Source: UBA10103 sp964437185
GTDB lineage: Bacteria; Patescibacteriota; Minisyncoccia; Phycocordibacterales; UBA2100
DNA length: 22,263 nt
Direction of reading: 5' to 3'
Assembly (NCBI GenBank): GCA_964437185.1
Contig: CAYTFU010000011.1
Span: 1-22,263, forward strand
Positions 7,187 to 14,536 of this stretch are shown one piece after another. Numbering within the stretch: the first letter of the stretch is position 1; every line of letters begins with the position of its first letter. A program made the translations under genes and the position numbers. The notes under the pieces were generated by a model. It searched no databases and was not told the origin of the DNA. It saw only the letters and a list, made by a program, of their open reading frames with translations.

Positions 7187-8395
7187 ATGCAGACCAAAGA
7201 CATCCTGATGCTCTCGACGCGTATGTTTAAGACGAATCCGTCTCGAACGTGGCTCACTATTCTTGGCATGGGCGTGGGTACGGGAGCGGTCGTGACGCTC
7301 GTGGGGCTCGGCTTCGGTCTGCAAGGAATTATTCTTGAGCGAATCGTTTTCGGTGAGACGCTCCTCAGCCTCAACGTGGCAAATCCTCCCTCGAAGATCG
7401 TGAAGCTCGATCCCCTCACGCTTGAGGCATTCGCGGCAAATCCTCTGGTAAAAGACATCTCTCCCATGGCGACATTTCCCACCCTCGTTACGTACGAGGG
7501 GCTGACGGGCAACGCCTTTATACAGGGCATGAAGCCTTCGTACTTCCTCTATACGGGGTCGAAAGCGGTGGCGGGAAAGCTTTTTGAGGAGAAAACAGCG
7601 CAAGAGGATCGCGACAAGATAATCGTTTCGAGCGCCATGTTGAAGCTCTTTGGCGTCGCGACACCCGAAGAATTTCTTGGGAAGACCATGACGTTTCGCG
7701 TGTTTGTACCGATTGAGGGGACCGATCAAACGACCGAAATTCCACTCGCAAAATCGTACACCATCATCGGGGTCAATAGCGACGAAGCCGCGCTCGCTGT
7801 CATCGTTACGCTCGACGAGCTCTCGTCGCTCATCGATATACCGTATTACGAGCGCGTGCAAGTGCGGGTGAGAGACAGCGAGAACCTTGCGCCTGTTCAG
7901 GACGAAATTCTTGCCCAGGGTTTTACCGTGACCGCGCTTTCAAAGACCGTCGAACAGGCGAACAAAATATTCCAAGGCATCCAGGGAGTGCTTGCGGTGT
8001 TTGGGGGCATCGCGCTCACCGTGTCTGCGATTGGCATGTTCAACACCATGACCGTAACCTTGCTTGAGCGTACCGCTGAAATCGGCGTTATGCGCACCAT
8101 CGGCGCGTCGGCCAAGGATATTGTCATACTCTTTGTTGCGGAGGCGATCATCGTAGGATTTCTCGGGGGAGTGGTGGGGATCCTCATCGGCGTGGGCATC
8201 GGGGGGATCTTCAATGGGTTGCTCGGCTTAGTGGCCAAAAACTTCGGCGGCGAGGCCGTCAATCTTTTCCGCTACCCGATTCCATTTCTCATTTTCATCG
8301 CATCATTTTCCGGTATCGTCGGCCTCATCACCGGACTTTTCCCTGCGCGCCGCGCAGCGAAGATCAATCCTCTTGACGCTATTCGATACAAGTAG
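7187..8395 (+). CDS. ABC transporter permease, MacB/FtsX family
   Basis: The 402-residue protein has the MacB-type plan: an N-terminal membrane helix at about 22-45, a large extracytoplasmic domain (50-260), and three helices at about 266-290, 312-345 and 364-386. The hallmark cytoplasmic motif L-L-E-R-T-A-E-I-G-V-M-R-T-I-G-A (292-307) is present, and so is the C-terminal P-A-R-R-A-A-K-I-N-P-L-D-A-I-R (386-400). Length is typical for the family. It pairs with the ATPase encoded 3 nt upstream; two copies of each would form the transporter. Family members act as mechanotransmission pumps for peptides, lipoproteins or antimicrobials. In this cell type, without an evident outer membrane, export or processing of a surface product is a reasonable inference. 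The substrate cannot be read from the sequence, though the FN3 gene in the same operon is the likeliest partner. Confidence 0.93.
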   Translation: MQTKDILMLSTRMFKTNPSRTWLTILGMGVGTGAVVTLVGLGFGLQGIILERIVFGETLLSLNVANPPSKIVKLDPLTLEAFAANPLVKDISPMATFPTLVTYEGLTGNAFIQGMKPSYFLYTGSKAVAGKLFEEKTAQEDRDKIIVSSAMLKLFGVATPEEFLGKTMTFRVFVPIEGTDQTTEIPLAKSYTIIGVNSDEAALAVIVTLDELSSLIDIPYYERVQVRVRDSENLAPVQDEILAQGFTVTALSKTVEQANKIFQGIQGVLAVFGGIALTVSAIGMFNTMTVTLLERTAEIGVMRTIGASAKDIVILFVAEAIIVGFLGGVVGILIGVGIGGIFNGLLGLVAKNFGGEAVNLFRYPIPFLIFIASFSGIVGLITGLFPARRAAKINPLDAIRYK

Positions 8396-8437
8396 TCGAT
8401 ATCGTTTTTTTCTCTCTTCAAGGCAAAAAAGTGGCGG

Positions 8438-8446
8438 TTATCCACA
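8438..8446 (+). promoter_or_regulatory. Perfect DnaA-box-like site TTATCCACA
   Basis: TTATCCACA is an exact match to the strong DnaA box. It lies in the 99-nt gap before the gene at 8495, 31 bp ahead of the candidate -10 at 8478-8483. A second exact copy lies at 15357-15365 with a similar distance to a -10. It may be a regulatory site; no box cluster suggests an origin here. Confidence 0.45.
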
Positions 8447-8474
8447 CGAGTGGAAACAGTGCAGAGGGCCTCGG

Positions 8475-8483
8475 TGCTACGAT
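8475..8483 (+). promoter_or_regulatory. Extended -10 element before the gene at 8495
   Basis: TGCTACGAT fits an extended -10 (TG, one base, TACGAT), with transcription expected near 8490, a few bases before the ATG at 8495. No convincing -35 box is seen. It supports 8495 as the start over the GTG at 8450, which lies upstream of it. Confidence 0.35.
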
Positions 8484-8494
8484 GGCTCTATAGT

Positions 8495-10426
8495 ATGTAT
8501 AAATGGGCTTTTGTCGCGTATTCCCGTGCTCGTTTGGCAATTTCTGACATCGTTCGGAGATCGAGCTCAAACGCCGGGAAGATTACAATTTTCACGATGT
8601 TGAGCGGTGCTCTCGTTGCGACGATTGCGATCGGTACGTACTTCGAGGCGCACGTGCCACGCGCAAATGCGGACAACGTGGTGACGTCAGTTACGGTTCT
8701 CAATACTCCGCCACAGTGGACAGTGGATGCGCAGGAGAGTACCGAATCTTCCACTTCGACTCCCACAAATGCCGGAAGTGTAATTACGTGGCTCGCGACC
8801 GCAGACGACTCCAACCTCGATTCATACTTCATGCTCATCTGTAAAACGAGCGCATCGCCCACAGCGTACGAACTCGCTCCGCCAGAATGCGGCGGCGGGG
8901 TAGGTAATCGATGGGCCAGGTCGGCGACTACGACGAGTGGTTCGCAGGCAACAGCCGCAACGACGACCATAGAAACGTTTCCGTTTGATCAGGAGAGCAA
9001 CGCATGGTTCGCGTGGATCTGCGATGCGCACTCGCCGGGTCCTCAATGCAACGCCACCTACAAGCAGGGGACTGGCACCACGCTCTCGCCCTTTGTGGTA
9101 AATCATCCGCCAGTTTTTCACTCCATAAGCAATGATTCGCCTGCAAATCCGGGTGAGACCGTGACGTGGACCTCCGGTGCGTACGATACCGATACAATTC
9201 GTGGTGGAGACACTTTGACGCTGTACGTATGCAAATCGAATACCTTCACGGGTACTTCGTGCGGCTCGGGAGGTACGTGGGCGACCTCGACAGCCGCCGC
9301 CTCAAACCCGGCGACGACCACGCCAGTTGTTATCCCATCGCAGGATAAAAACTATGAAGCGCGGGTGTATATCGCCGACCAAAACAACCTTGTTGCCACC
9401 TCTACAAATCAGGGACTGAACTCGTTGTTCGTTGTGAGCAACGTCGCGCCGTCAGTTTCTGCAGCCACCGTGACACTCATTGACCCCCGTGCGACTACTT
9501 CTTCATACATGGCGCTTTTCACTCCGAACTCCACCTCGGGTCCATTCTATGTGAAGTTCACCGTCACAGATAACAACAGTTGTCTCAATGCGTCGAGTAC
9601 TGCTGAGACCGTGTCTGCTACCACGAGTATTTATCGCTCAGGCGTCGGACAGAATTCATGCCAGCTCGAGGGGAACTTTAATACCAACTCTTGCTACCCA
9701 AGCGCAAATACTCAAACGCAAATTACATGTTTCCAAGCGACTTCGACCTTGACGTACGGCATCGTGACTAACGCCTGCGACGGATCGAGCGAATCGACGG
9801 TGGACTGGGTGTGCTCATTTCCGCTTTGGTATAACGCCGATCCGACCGACGGTGGGTCTGCGAGCAGTACTCAGTACTACAATCAAAACTGGCTCGCTTC
9901 TGTAGCTGCAATCGACGACGACTTCGGAACGAGTACGATTTCACAGTCATCGACGGGAAACGAACTAAACAGTTTCTTAGCGTTTGATGTTACGGAGACC
10001 TCGATCTCTTATGGAGGATTGCAGCCGGGCCAGTCGAATGATCCGCTCGCGACGACGACCGATTTGATCGCAGTTGGCAACGTCGGGCTCGATGAAGATC
10101 TCTACGGCGATACGATGTGTACTAACTGGACGGCATTTGATTCATGCGATGCCGGCGGAATCAACCCCGCGTCTGAAATCCCCGTATCCAATCAGAAATT
10201 TGCCTCTTCGTCGGTTGCATACGCGTCGTCCTATGCGTACACGCTTACGTCATCAACATCGCCCGCTTCGCTCCTCATCAACGTTCCGAAAACGACATCG
10301 ACAAGCTCTCCGCAGACTAAGAATACGTGGTGGGGTATAAACATTCCGGTTGCTATTACCGTCGCGGGAGCGTACACAGGTCAAAACACCCTTACCGCCA
10401 AAAAGAGCGACCCGTCACTGTGGTGA
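8495..10426 (+). CDS. Large secreted Ser/Thr-rich surface protein with Ig-like modules
   Basis: The ATG at 8495 gives 643 residues; a GTG at 8450 in the same frame would add 15 but precedes the likely -10. The N-terminus has a long basic stretch and a hydrophobic core at about 30-50, with probable cleavage after A-N-A at residue 59. Two related Cys-containing Ig-like modules follow (approximately residues 65-200 and 205-325), then a third region. The C-terminal part from about base 9617 shares IYRSGV, Y-N-A-D-P-T-D, NWLA, INVPK, WWGINIP and Y-x-G-x-N-x-x-T-A with the DUF2341 protein at 1-2679. No C-terminal membrane helix or dockerin is present, so it is probably released or held through its C-terminal module. 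Known function is lacking; adhesin or surface-layer roles are inference. Confidence 0.85.
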   Translation: MYKWAFVAYSRARLAISDIVRRSSSNAGKITIFTMLSGALVATIAIGTYFEAHVPRANADNVVTSVTVLNTPPQWTVDAQESTESSTSTPTNAGSVITWLATADDSNLDSYFMLICKTSASPTAYELAPPECGGGVGNRWARSATTTSGSQATAATTTIETFPFDQESNAWFAWICDAHSPGPQCNATYKQGTGTTLSPFVVNHPPVFHSISNDSPANPGETVTWTSGAYDTDTIRGGDTLTLYVCKSNTFTGTSCGSGGTWATSTAAASNPATTTPVVIPSQDKNYEARVYIADQNNLVATSTNQGLNSLFVVSNVAPSVSAATVTLIDPRATTSSYMALFTPNSTSGPFYVKFTVTDNNSCLNASSTAETVSATTSIYRSGVGQNSCQLEGNFNTNSCYPSANTQTQITCFQATSTLTYGIVTNACDGSSESTVDWVCSFPLWYNADPTDGGSASSTQYYNQNWLASVAAIDDDFGTSTISQSSTGNELNSFLAFDVTETSISYGGLQPGQSNDPLATTTDLIAVGNVGLDEDLYGDTMCTNWTAFDSCDAGGINPASEIPVSNQKFASSSVAYASSYAYTLTSSTSPASLLINVPKTTSTSSPQTKNTWWGINIPVAITVAGAYTGQNTLTAKKSDPSLW

Positions 10427-10471
10427 TAGGGGAAGCATGCGTCTCATCGCTATGCTGCCACCACTCTTCGT

Positions 10472-11440
10472 ATGAATCACCCCACATCTCGATACTCCGT
10501 GCCTCGAGCCGCATTCGTTTTGCTCGCTTCGGGAGCGCTCTTTGCGGGGAGTACTAGCATTGCGCACGCGGGTTTCGGCATCACTCCGCCATACGTACAG
10601 AATGAGCGGTTGACGCGCGGCACCGTATACGAGCAGAAGATTAATCTGGTTCGATCGGATCCCACTGAAGATTTGAAGGCGGAGCTCACGATCAATGTCC
10701 CTGGTGCGCAGGATTGGATTACGGTCAATCGTGGTCTGACTTTCATGCTTCCTGCGGGTGAGACTCAGGTCCCGATTGTGGTTACCGTACGTGTGCCGGA
10801 AAATGCTGAGTACAAAGATTACAGAGGCACGATCAGAATCCGCACGTCCTCCAATGCTATCCCGGAGGGGGGAGGCGTCACGATCGCGCTCGGAGCACAG
10901 ATTGATGTGGGGCTGAAGGTTGTCGACAAGATTTATGATTTCGAGGTTCGCCGTATTCGGACTATCGATTTTGAAGAAGGAAGAACGAAGTGGGGCTTGT
11001 TCTTCCCCGGAAAAATTCGCTTCTTTATGACCATCCTCAATACGGGCAACACCGATTTCGGCCCGACCAAAGTACGATTCGAAATTTTCGATGCGCGTGC
11101 CGAGACGTTGCTTGAAACCACCGAAAACACAAACACCATCGAGACGATTCCGCCCTTTGGGACACGGGAGGTGGTGGCTGAGTTGCCGACGCGCCTTCCC
11201 GCAGGTCGGTACGTGGCGAAATACACTATATATAAGAACGAAGAAATTTCGCAGCAAAATCAGATTGATCTGAGTATCGCAGCGGTAGGGACAGTGATCG
11301 GGTACGAGGGGTATGGATTCCTCGCGCTCTCAGTGCAAGACATGCTTAAAGTATTCGGCGTCGTTATCGTCCCACTTATCCTCATTGTCGTACTTGCGAT
11401 GATATTAATCTCTCGCCGAAACAGGAGGCGGCAAGCGTAA
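10472..11440 (+). CDS. Membrane-anchored Ig-fold surface protein (DUF916/WxL-binding-like)
   Basis: The 322-residue protein has a signal peptide with likely cleavage after A-H-A (residue 33), two beta-rich domains (about 34-150 and 155-270), a C-terminal membrane helix at 292-314 and a short basic tail (SRRNRRRQA). The first domain begins G-F-G-I-T-P-P-Y-V and includes L-P-A-G-E-T-Q-V-P-I-V-V-T-V-R-V-P. That layout is seen in DUF916/WxL-locus surface proteins and other Ig-fold proteins that bind cell-wall or partner proteins. The second contains the N-T-G-N-T-D-F-G-P pattern of CARDB/DUF11-like folds. It starts the run of surface genes 10472-14528, and the next gene begins 4 nt after its stop. 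I am sure of the topology and fold type, less of the family name. A docking or chaperone-like part for the dockerin and cohesin proteins downstream is possible. Confidence 0.8.
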   Translation: MNHPTSRYSVPRAAFVLLASGALFAGSTSIAHAGFGITPPYVQNERLTRGTVYEQKINLVRSDPTEDLKAELTINVPGAQDWITVNRGLTFMLPAGETQVPIVVTVRVPENAEYKDYRGTIRIRTSSNAIPEGGGVTIALGAQIDVGLKVVDKIYDFEVRRIRTIDFEEGRTKWGLFFPGKIRFFMTILNTGNTDFGPTKVRFEIFDARAETLLETTENTNTIETIPPFGTREVVAELPTRLPAGRYVAKYTIYKNEEISQQNQIDLSIAAVGTVIGYEGYGFLALSVQDMLKVFGVVIVPLILIVVLAMILISRRNRRRQA

Positions 11441-11444
11441 TTCC

Positions 11445-12608
11445 ATGCTGCGCAGCGTGATGATAGAGCGCCGCATTGTGTCCTCATTAGCAGTGAGCGC
11501 ATTGTGCATTGTCGCGCCCCTCTTGCTCGTATTTTTTTTTGAAACGAGAAGCGCGGGCGCTGACGATGTGACGACCACTACGAGTATTACTATCTGTGGT
11601 GATGCGGTGGTATCGGTTGGCGAGCTCTGCGACTCGGGGACGGGAAGCAATACGGGCGCGTACGGTTCATCGACCGCAGAGAGATACTGCGCGCCCGGGT
11701 GTGCGAGTTACGGCCCGTACTGTGGCGATGCCGTGTTGCAGGTCCGGTTTACTGAAGAGTGCGATGATGGCGACAATACTTCAGGAGACCTTTGCTCGGC
11801 GACGTGCGAGGAGGAGGCTCCCGCGCCTCTTACGGTTTCGGGTGCGCCTGCAGTAGGGTTAATTCCTTCAGATTCTGGGACAAAGGGTCAGATTTCTGCT
11901 GCGGTTGAAACGAAGGTTATATTGCGCGGAAAGGCGTATCCGAATAGCACGGTCAGTATTCTGCTCGACAGTGTGTTGATAGGTTCGGTACTCGCGGATT
12001 CAAATGCAGATTTTCTGTTCTCTGCCGTTGGGCTTACGCCGGGAACCGCCACGTTCAGTTTTTATGCGAAGGACAGGAGGGGAGTTGAATCGATTACCAG
12101 CTCCACAATCTTTGAGGTCGTCGAGCAAGCGATCACGACCGTAGCGAATATTTTTCTTCCCCCGACTATCCAATTGAGTGCAAAACAGGTTGAGCCGGGC
12201 GCGCTCATCACCGCTTCAGGGCAGTCCGTCCCGCTCTCAAAAGTCGTGACCCAAATTAACCCGGGGGAGAAGACCAATCTAGAAGCGAGCGCCGATCGTG
12301 TTGGGGATTGGGCCTTGCAGGTGGACACAGCCTCGCTGCCGCGTGGTTATCATTCGGCGAAGTCATACTTCCAGTTATCAGAAACTTCGAAGAGCGGTTT
12401 TGGGCGCTCTCTCAGTTTTTATGTGGGGACAGAAGCACCGCCCGGCGAAGCATCATCAGACATCAATGGAGACAAAAAGATCAATCTCGTTGACTTCTCG
12501 ATCTTCCTGCTTTCGTGGGGGACCGATGATCCGAAAGCAGACTTCAATGATGACGGGGCCGTGAACCTTGCAGACTTCAGTATTATGCTCTTTGCTTGGA
12601 CCGGATAG
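11445..12608 (+). CDS. Secreted Cys-rich, Ig-like protein with C-terminal type I dockerin
   Basis: A hydrophobic signal segment (13-33, cleavage near S-A-G-A, residue 39) leads a 387-residue protein. Residues 50-122 hold two C-G-D-A...E-C-D-D-G-D...C-S-A-T-C repeats like the Cys-rich repeats of myxobacterial DUF4215 proteins. Residues 127-330 look like two Ig-like domains, with P-N-S-T-V-S-I and P-G-T-A-T-F motifs. Residues 338-387 are a dockerin: two calcium-binding loops, D339-x-N341-x-D343...D350 and D366-x-N368-x-D370...D377, each followed by a short helix. Dockerins bind cohesins, and cohesin genes follow directly (next start at 12610). The ATG at 11445 is 4 nt after the previous stop; AGGAGG at 11423-11428 is rather far. 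No membrane anchor is present, so retention through a cohesin is likely. Confidence 0.88.
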   Translation: MLRSVMIERRIVSSLAVSALCIVAPLLLVFFFETRSAGADDVTTTTSITICGDAVVSVGELCDSGTGSNTGAYGSSTAERYCAPGCASYGPYCGDAVLQVRFTEECDDGDNTSGDLCSATCEEEAPAPLTVSGAPAVGLIPSDSGTKGQISAAVETKVILRGKAYPNSTVSILLDSVLIGSVLADSNADFLFSAVGLTPGTATFSFYAKDRRGVESITSSTIFEVVEQAITTVANIFLPPTIQLSAKQVEPGALITASGQSVPLSKVVTQINPGEKTNLEASADRVGDWALQVDTASLPRGYHSAKSYFQLSETSKSGFGRSLSFYVGTEAPPGEASSDINGDKKINLVDFSIFLLSWGTDDPKADFNDDGAVNLADFSIMLFAWTG

Positions 12609-12609
12609 T

Positions 12610-13572
12610 ATGAAAAAACGCTATACTACAGGTATGTTTCGTTTTGCTGCGATTGCGATGCTCGCATATTTCTGCGCGTTTCCATCGGTCACATATGCCG
12701 GAACGCTTTACTTCGATCCCGATACAGAAACGCACGGTCTCGGCGATACGTTTATCCTGAATGTCCGTTTGAATAATGACAACGAATGCATCAACGCGGT
12801 GCATGCAGAAATCTCGTACCCAAAGGAATCGCTGCGCGCTGTCGATTTTAGCCGCGGTGGATCTATTCTCAGCCTGTGGGTTGGAGAGCCTGCCATTGAT
12901 ACTGCGCGCGGTACTGTCTCTTTTTCAGGAGGCGTACCGGGGGGGTACTGTGGGAGAATCCAGGGTGATCCGGCTCTCAGCAACATCGTGGGAAAAATCG
13001 TGTTTACCGTCATCGACGCGAGAGAGAAGAGCGCCGTCATACGCCTAACCCCCGCATCGCTCCTCTACCTCAACGACGGCATGGGGACGAAGGCAGAAAC
13101 AAAGGTGCGTGATGCCAAAATTTCGATTGTGGAGGAACCTCAAGGTTCGGGTAATCCGTGGCTCGCCGCAGTCGAGGCTGACACGATACCGCCTGAGGCA
13201 TTTACGATTCAAGTGGAATCGACGCGCGGCGTGCTCGGCGGCAAATACTTCGCAGTCTTTTCTACGCTCGACAAGCAGAGTGGGCTCGATCACTATGAAA
13301 TATTCGAACGGGGTGCATGGAATATCGTGACGAGCCCGCACGAGCTTCTCAATCAGTCTCTTAAAGGTGGTATCCAACTGAAGGCGATCGACAAGGCGGG
13401 GAATGAGCGGCTCGGCAATTATGCCGAAGGGTCGGCTCCTCCTCGTCAGTATTCATTGAGCGATTTTACGTTCCCTCTGTTTGTAGTCCTCTTCTTCCTC
13501 GTAGTCGCCGTGGTGAAGATTGTTACGCGCGTGCGTAAGCGCGACGAAAATGTTGTAGACTTGCGTACATGA
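12610..13572 (+). CDS. Membrane-anchored cohesin-domain protein
   Basis: The 320-residue protein has a signal peptide with cleavage after V-T-Y-A (residue 30), then a cohesin domain at about 31-173 (G-T-L-Y-F-D-P, G-L-G-D-T-F, I-N-A-V, S-L-W, F-S-G-G, N-D-G-M-G-T). A second beta domain at 190-272 contains D-K-Q-S-G-L-D-H-Y-E and A-I-D-K-A-G-N. A membrane helix at 286-305 and the basic tail RVRKRDENVVDLRT close it. Cohesins are the receptors for dockerins, so this is a cell-surface docking site for the dockerin protein encoded just upstream. The start follows the previous stop by 1 nt. An alternative ATG at 12634 lies 6 nt after a TATACT (12622-12627) and would also give a signal peptide. It overlaps the next gene by an ATGA. 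Confidence 0.9.
   Translation: MKKRYTTGMFRFAAIAMLAYFCAFPSVTYAGTLYFDPDTETHGLGDTFILNVRLNNDNECINAVHAEISYPKESLRAVDFSRGGSILSLWVGEPAIDTARGTVSFSGGVPGGYCGRIQGDPALSNIVGKIVFTVIDAREKSAVIRLTPASLLYLNDGMGTKAETKVRDAKISIVEEPQGSGNPWLAAVEADTIPPEAFTIQVESTRGVLGGKYFAVFSTLDKQSGLDHYEIFERGAWNIVTSPHELLNQSLKGGIQLKAIDKAGNERLGNYAEGSAPPRQYSLSDFTFPLFVVLFFLVVAVVKIVTRVRKRDENVVDLRT
12622..12627 (+). promoter_or_regulatory. TATACT -10-like element inside the start of the cohesin gene
   Basis: TATACT lies 6 nt before an in-frame ATG at 12634, exactly where a leaderless transcript would begin. No -35 box is clear. It may be an internal promoter giving a protein eight residues shorter, or it may be chance. Confidence 0.25.
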
Positions 13573-14528
13573 GCCGGATAGGTCTCGTTCTAGCCCTTCT
13601 TTTTATACCCACTCTTGCCGTTGCCGAAGGCGGAATTCTCTATATAGATCCGGCCAACGTTGTGCACTCGGTGGGCGATGTGTTCGACGTGCAGGTTCTC
13701 CTCGATAGTGGCGGTGTGTCTGTGAATGCGGCAGAAGCGGACATAGAGTTCAATCCGACGGCTGTTTCGGTCGTCCGCGTATCGACCAGAGATTCACTGC
13801 TCACGCTCTGGCCCACCGCACCCTACTACTCAAATGAGGAGGGGGTCGTCCGTTTCTCAGGATTGATGGAAGAGTCGTTCAATGGAGAGGGGGGCTTGCT
13901 TCTTACGATTACGCTGAAGGCGCTACGCAATATGACGACCAACGCTCGGCTCGCAGCAGGCGCCATCCTTGCCGCAGACGGACAAGGCTCAAATATCATC
14001 ACAGGAATGAAATCGGGCGCTCTGACGATTCGGCCGCAGGAGATCGAAGAGACGGCCGATCTTGACGCGCGCGAGCCAGTTGTTGGTGATCTGCCAACAC
14101 TCGCGCGACCAGTATTTCAGCCGTATGACGATGCACTCCAGACGGGCGAATATATAGTGCTCAATGGTTCTGCGGCTCCGAACGCTCAGGTTTCCGTGTG
14201 GGTGCAGAAGGGGACGGGGCAGGAAGTGCGCACCGATGTCATGAGTTCCGAAGATGGATTTTTTTCGTTCGTCTCCGGGCAAACGGTGACGGAGGGCGTA
14301 TACCGCATACGAGCTGCGGTGAAGGTGACGGAGGGTGAGTGGGGACTTTCTTCGGAGCATCAGCGAATCACGGTGCGCTCCTCTGGGCTCGTCGCGAATG
14401 CGCTTTTTAGTATCGCGGTCGTCACCGAACTACTGCCGTTTTTTGGGGTCCTGATACTCGGCGGCCTCGGAATCGGATACTTATTCCATAGGCACAAGGT
14501 AGAAAAGATGCGTCATGGTCACCACTAG
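13569..14528 (+). CDS. Second membrane-anchored cohesin-domain protein
   Basis: The gene starts at the ATGA overlap with the previous stop, implying coupled translation. The 319-residue protein has a short signal peptide (cleavage after A-V-A, residue 19) and a cohesin domain at about 22-155. This shows the same marks as the upstream one: G-G-I-L-Y-I-D-P, S-V-G-D-V-F, S-L-L-T-L-W, V-R-F-S-G and A-A-D-G-Q-G-S. An Ig-like domain sits at about 178-270 (P-N-A-Q-V-S-V-W-V, D-G-F-F-S-F). One membrane helix at 286-306 precedes a His-rich basic tail (HRHKVEKMRHGHH). With its neighbour it gives the cell two anchored cohesins that could hold dockerin-tagged proteins. It ends 8 nt short of the convergent minus-strand gene, and I see no terminator between them. 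Confidence 0.9.
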   Translation: MSRIGLVLALLFIPTLAVAEGGILYIDPANVVHSVGDVFDVQVLLDSGGVSVNAAEADIEFNPTAVSVVRVSTRDSLLTLWPTAPYYSNEEGVVRFSGLMEESFNGEGGLLLTITLKALRNMTTNARLAAGAILAADGQGSNIITGMKSGALTIRPQEIEETADLDAREPVVGDLPTLARPVFQPYDDALQTGEYIVLNGSAAPNAQVSVWVQKGTGQEVRTDVMSSEDGFFSFVSGQTVTEGVYRIRAAVKVTEGEWGLSSEHQRITVRSSGLVANALFSIAVVTELLPFFGVLILGGLGIGYLFHRHKVEKMRHGHH

Positions 14529-14536
14529 TCCTGTGA

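Noticed and set aside
6137..7861. Minus-strand open frames of 224 and 227 codons opposite the ABC genes
   Set aside because: They are antisense to an ATPase and a permease with all family motifs in place; long antisense frames arise from codon bias in such GC-balanced genes.
8438..8446. Replication origin near the DnaA-box-like site
   Set aside because: There is a single box, no AT-rich unwinding region, no box cluster and no dnaA or dnaN gene nearby.
10415..11257. Minus-strand open frame of 280 codons
   Set aside because: It lies fully opposite the Ig-fold protein gene, which has a signal peptide and a membrane anchor; the minus product is rich in Arg, His and Ser without domain logic.
14529..14536. 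Terminator between the convergent genes
   Set aside because: The gap is only 8 nt and I found no stable hairpin with a T run across the two gene ends.
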